Part shown: piece after piece, positions 63,503-64,000 of the stretch | Layout of the letters: every line of letters begins with the position of its first letter | Position numbering within the stretch: the stretch's first letter is position 1 | From: Bifidobacterium boum | GTDB lineage: Bacteria; Actinomycetota; Actinomycetes; Actinomycetales; Bifidobacteriaceae | DNA length: 64,000 bases | Direction: 5' to 3' | Assembly (NCBI RefSeq): GCF_000741535.1 | Contig: NZ_JGYQ01000018.1 | Coordinates: forward strand, 1 to 64,000 | Position numbers and translations under genes: made by a program | The notes under the pieces: generated by a model | Seen by the model: only the letters and a program-made list of their open reading frames with translations | The model's database searches: none | Told to the model about the DNA's origin: nothing

Positions 63503-64000
63503 ATGGCGGATAATAATCGCAGTGTCCTAGTGGTGGGGCTTGGTCGGTTCGGCAGTTCGGTGGCGGCGACACTTGACGAGTTGGGTCAGGATGTGCTGGC
63601 TGTGGACAAGGATCCTGATCTGGTGAACCGGTGGTCATCGACGATTCCGACCGTCCAAGCGGATATGACGGATGTGTTGGCGGTCGAGCAGATTGATGCC
63701 GGCATGTTCGCGACGGCTGTTGTGGCGATCGGTGACAGCATCGAGGCTTCGGTGATTACCACGGGAAATCTGCTGGACGCTGGGATCACTGATTTATGGG
63801 CGAAATCGGTGTCGAAGGAGCATGCGCGGATTTTGCAGCGTATCGGTGCACGGCATGTGATCAATGCGGAAATGGATGCCGGCAAGCGGATCGGGCATTT
63901 GGTGTCCGGTGATTATCTTGATTACATTGAGATTGAAGGGCCCCATACCGTGGTGAAAATCCATACTCCGGCGCAGGTTGTGGATCGGACGGTCGCTCAG
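63503..64000 (+). CDS. TrkA/KtrA-family potassium uptake regulatory subunit (partial)
   Basis: Starts at ATG 63503 after GAAAGGAAAG and runs past the right edge, so only about 166 residues are seen. The RCK/TrkA-N Rossmann domain reads SVLVVGLGRFGSSVAATLDE, with AVDKDP next to the nucleotide site and TAVVAIGDSIEASVITTGNL. The beginning of TrkA-C would lie beyond the window. It controls the gate of the adjacent membrane subunit through NAD(H) or ATP. Confidence 0.92.
   Translation, partial: MADNNRSVLVVGLGRFGSSVAATLDELGQDVLAVDKDPDLVNRWSSTIPTVQADMTDVLAVEQIDAGMFATAVVAIGDSIEASVITTGNLLDAGITDLWAKSVSKEHARILQRIGARHVINAEMDAGKRIGHLVSGDYLDYIEIEGPHTVVKIHTPAQVVDRTVAQ

Overview
The window looks like a Bifidobacterium chromosome. 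It is GC-rich, its core proteins read as actinobacterial, it carries a WhiB-family regulator, and the run comEA-comEC-holA-tsaE-tsaB-rimI-tsaD beside leuS, together with the proA/nadD/thrC and recN/nadK neighbourhoods, fits that genus (inference from recalled gene content; no search was run).

Positions 1 to about 24.6 kb form an accessory island that appears to end at a tRNA-Asn(GTT) gene (24607-24679). From left to right it holds: IS3 and IS256 transposase remnants; small unknown genes; a broken copy of a mobC-like relaxosome gene; a complete type I restriction-modification operon on the minus strand (an 80-aa protein, hsdR, hsdM, hsdS) next to two silent hsdS half genes and a tyrosine recombinase; an intact mobC; topoisomerase III; a plus-strand set of conjugation-type genes including a secreted CHAP plus lytic transglycosylase cell-wall hydrolase; an AT-rich repeat field; and a minus-strand control/replication block (XRE regulator, small membrane protein, iteron-bearing initiator, WhiB) facing a second XRE regulator. 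No relaxase, VirB4 or coupling ATPase is visible, so this is a decayed or partial integrative conjugative element, or one that continues to the left.

The most striking system is the hsdS locus at 3.5-6.9 kb. Four copies of a 15-bp dyad site (CAAATGGCTATTTGG) lie at the joints between target-recognition domains. Two silent domains read toward the active gene on the opposite strand, and a XerD-like recombinase lies between them. Inversions would join domains in frame, so four HsdS specificities are possible in principle. The whole operon is bracketed by direct repeats of mobC.

From about 25.2 kb to the end lies core genome: tRNA t6A synthesis (tsaD, tsaB, tsaE, rimI) with competence-like genes and DNA polymerase III delta; leuS; a solute-binding lipoprotein; corA; tRNA-Arg and tRNA-Ala; a Ser/Thr-rich membrane protein; a HAD hydrolase; an EamA transporter; an AmmeMemoRadiSam pair with a fused Memo-AMMECR1 protein; glmU-rsfS-phosphatase; a decayed LPXTG pilin-like gene; tRNA-Gln; prs, nadD, proA, thrC; a GntR regulator; recN-nadK; and a TrkH/TrkA potassium system cut by the right edge. 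Intergenic regions hold two further unexplained structures: TGTGAG...CTCACA palindromes spaced 73 bp apart next to two tRNA genes, and clusters of GGGAG-type motifs around tRNA-Arg/Ala and after thrC.
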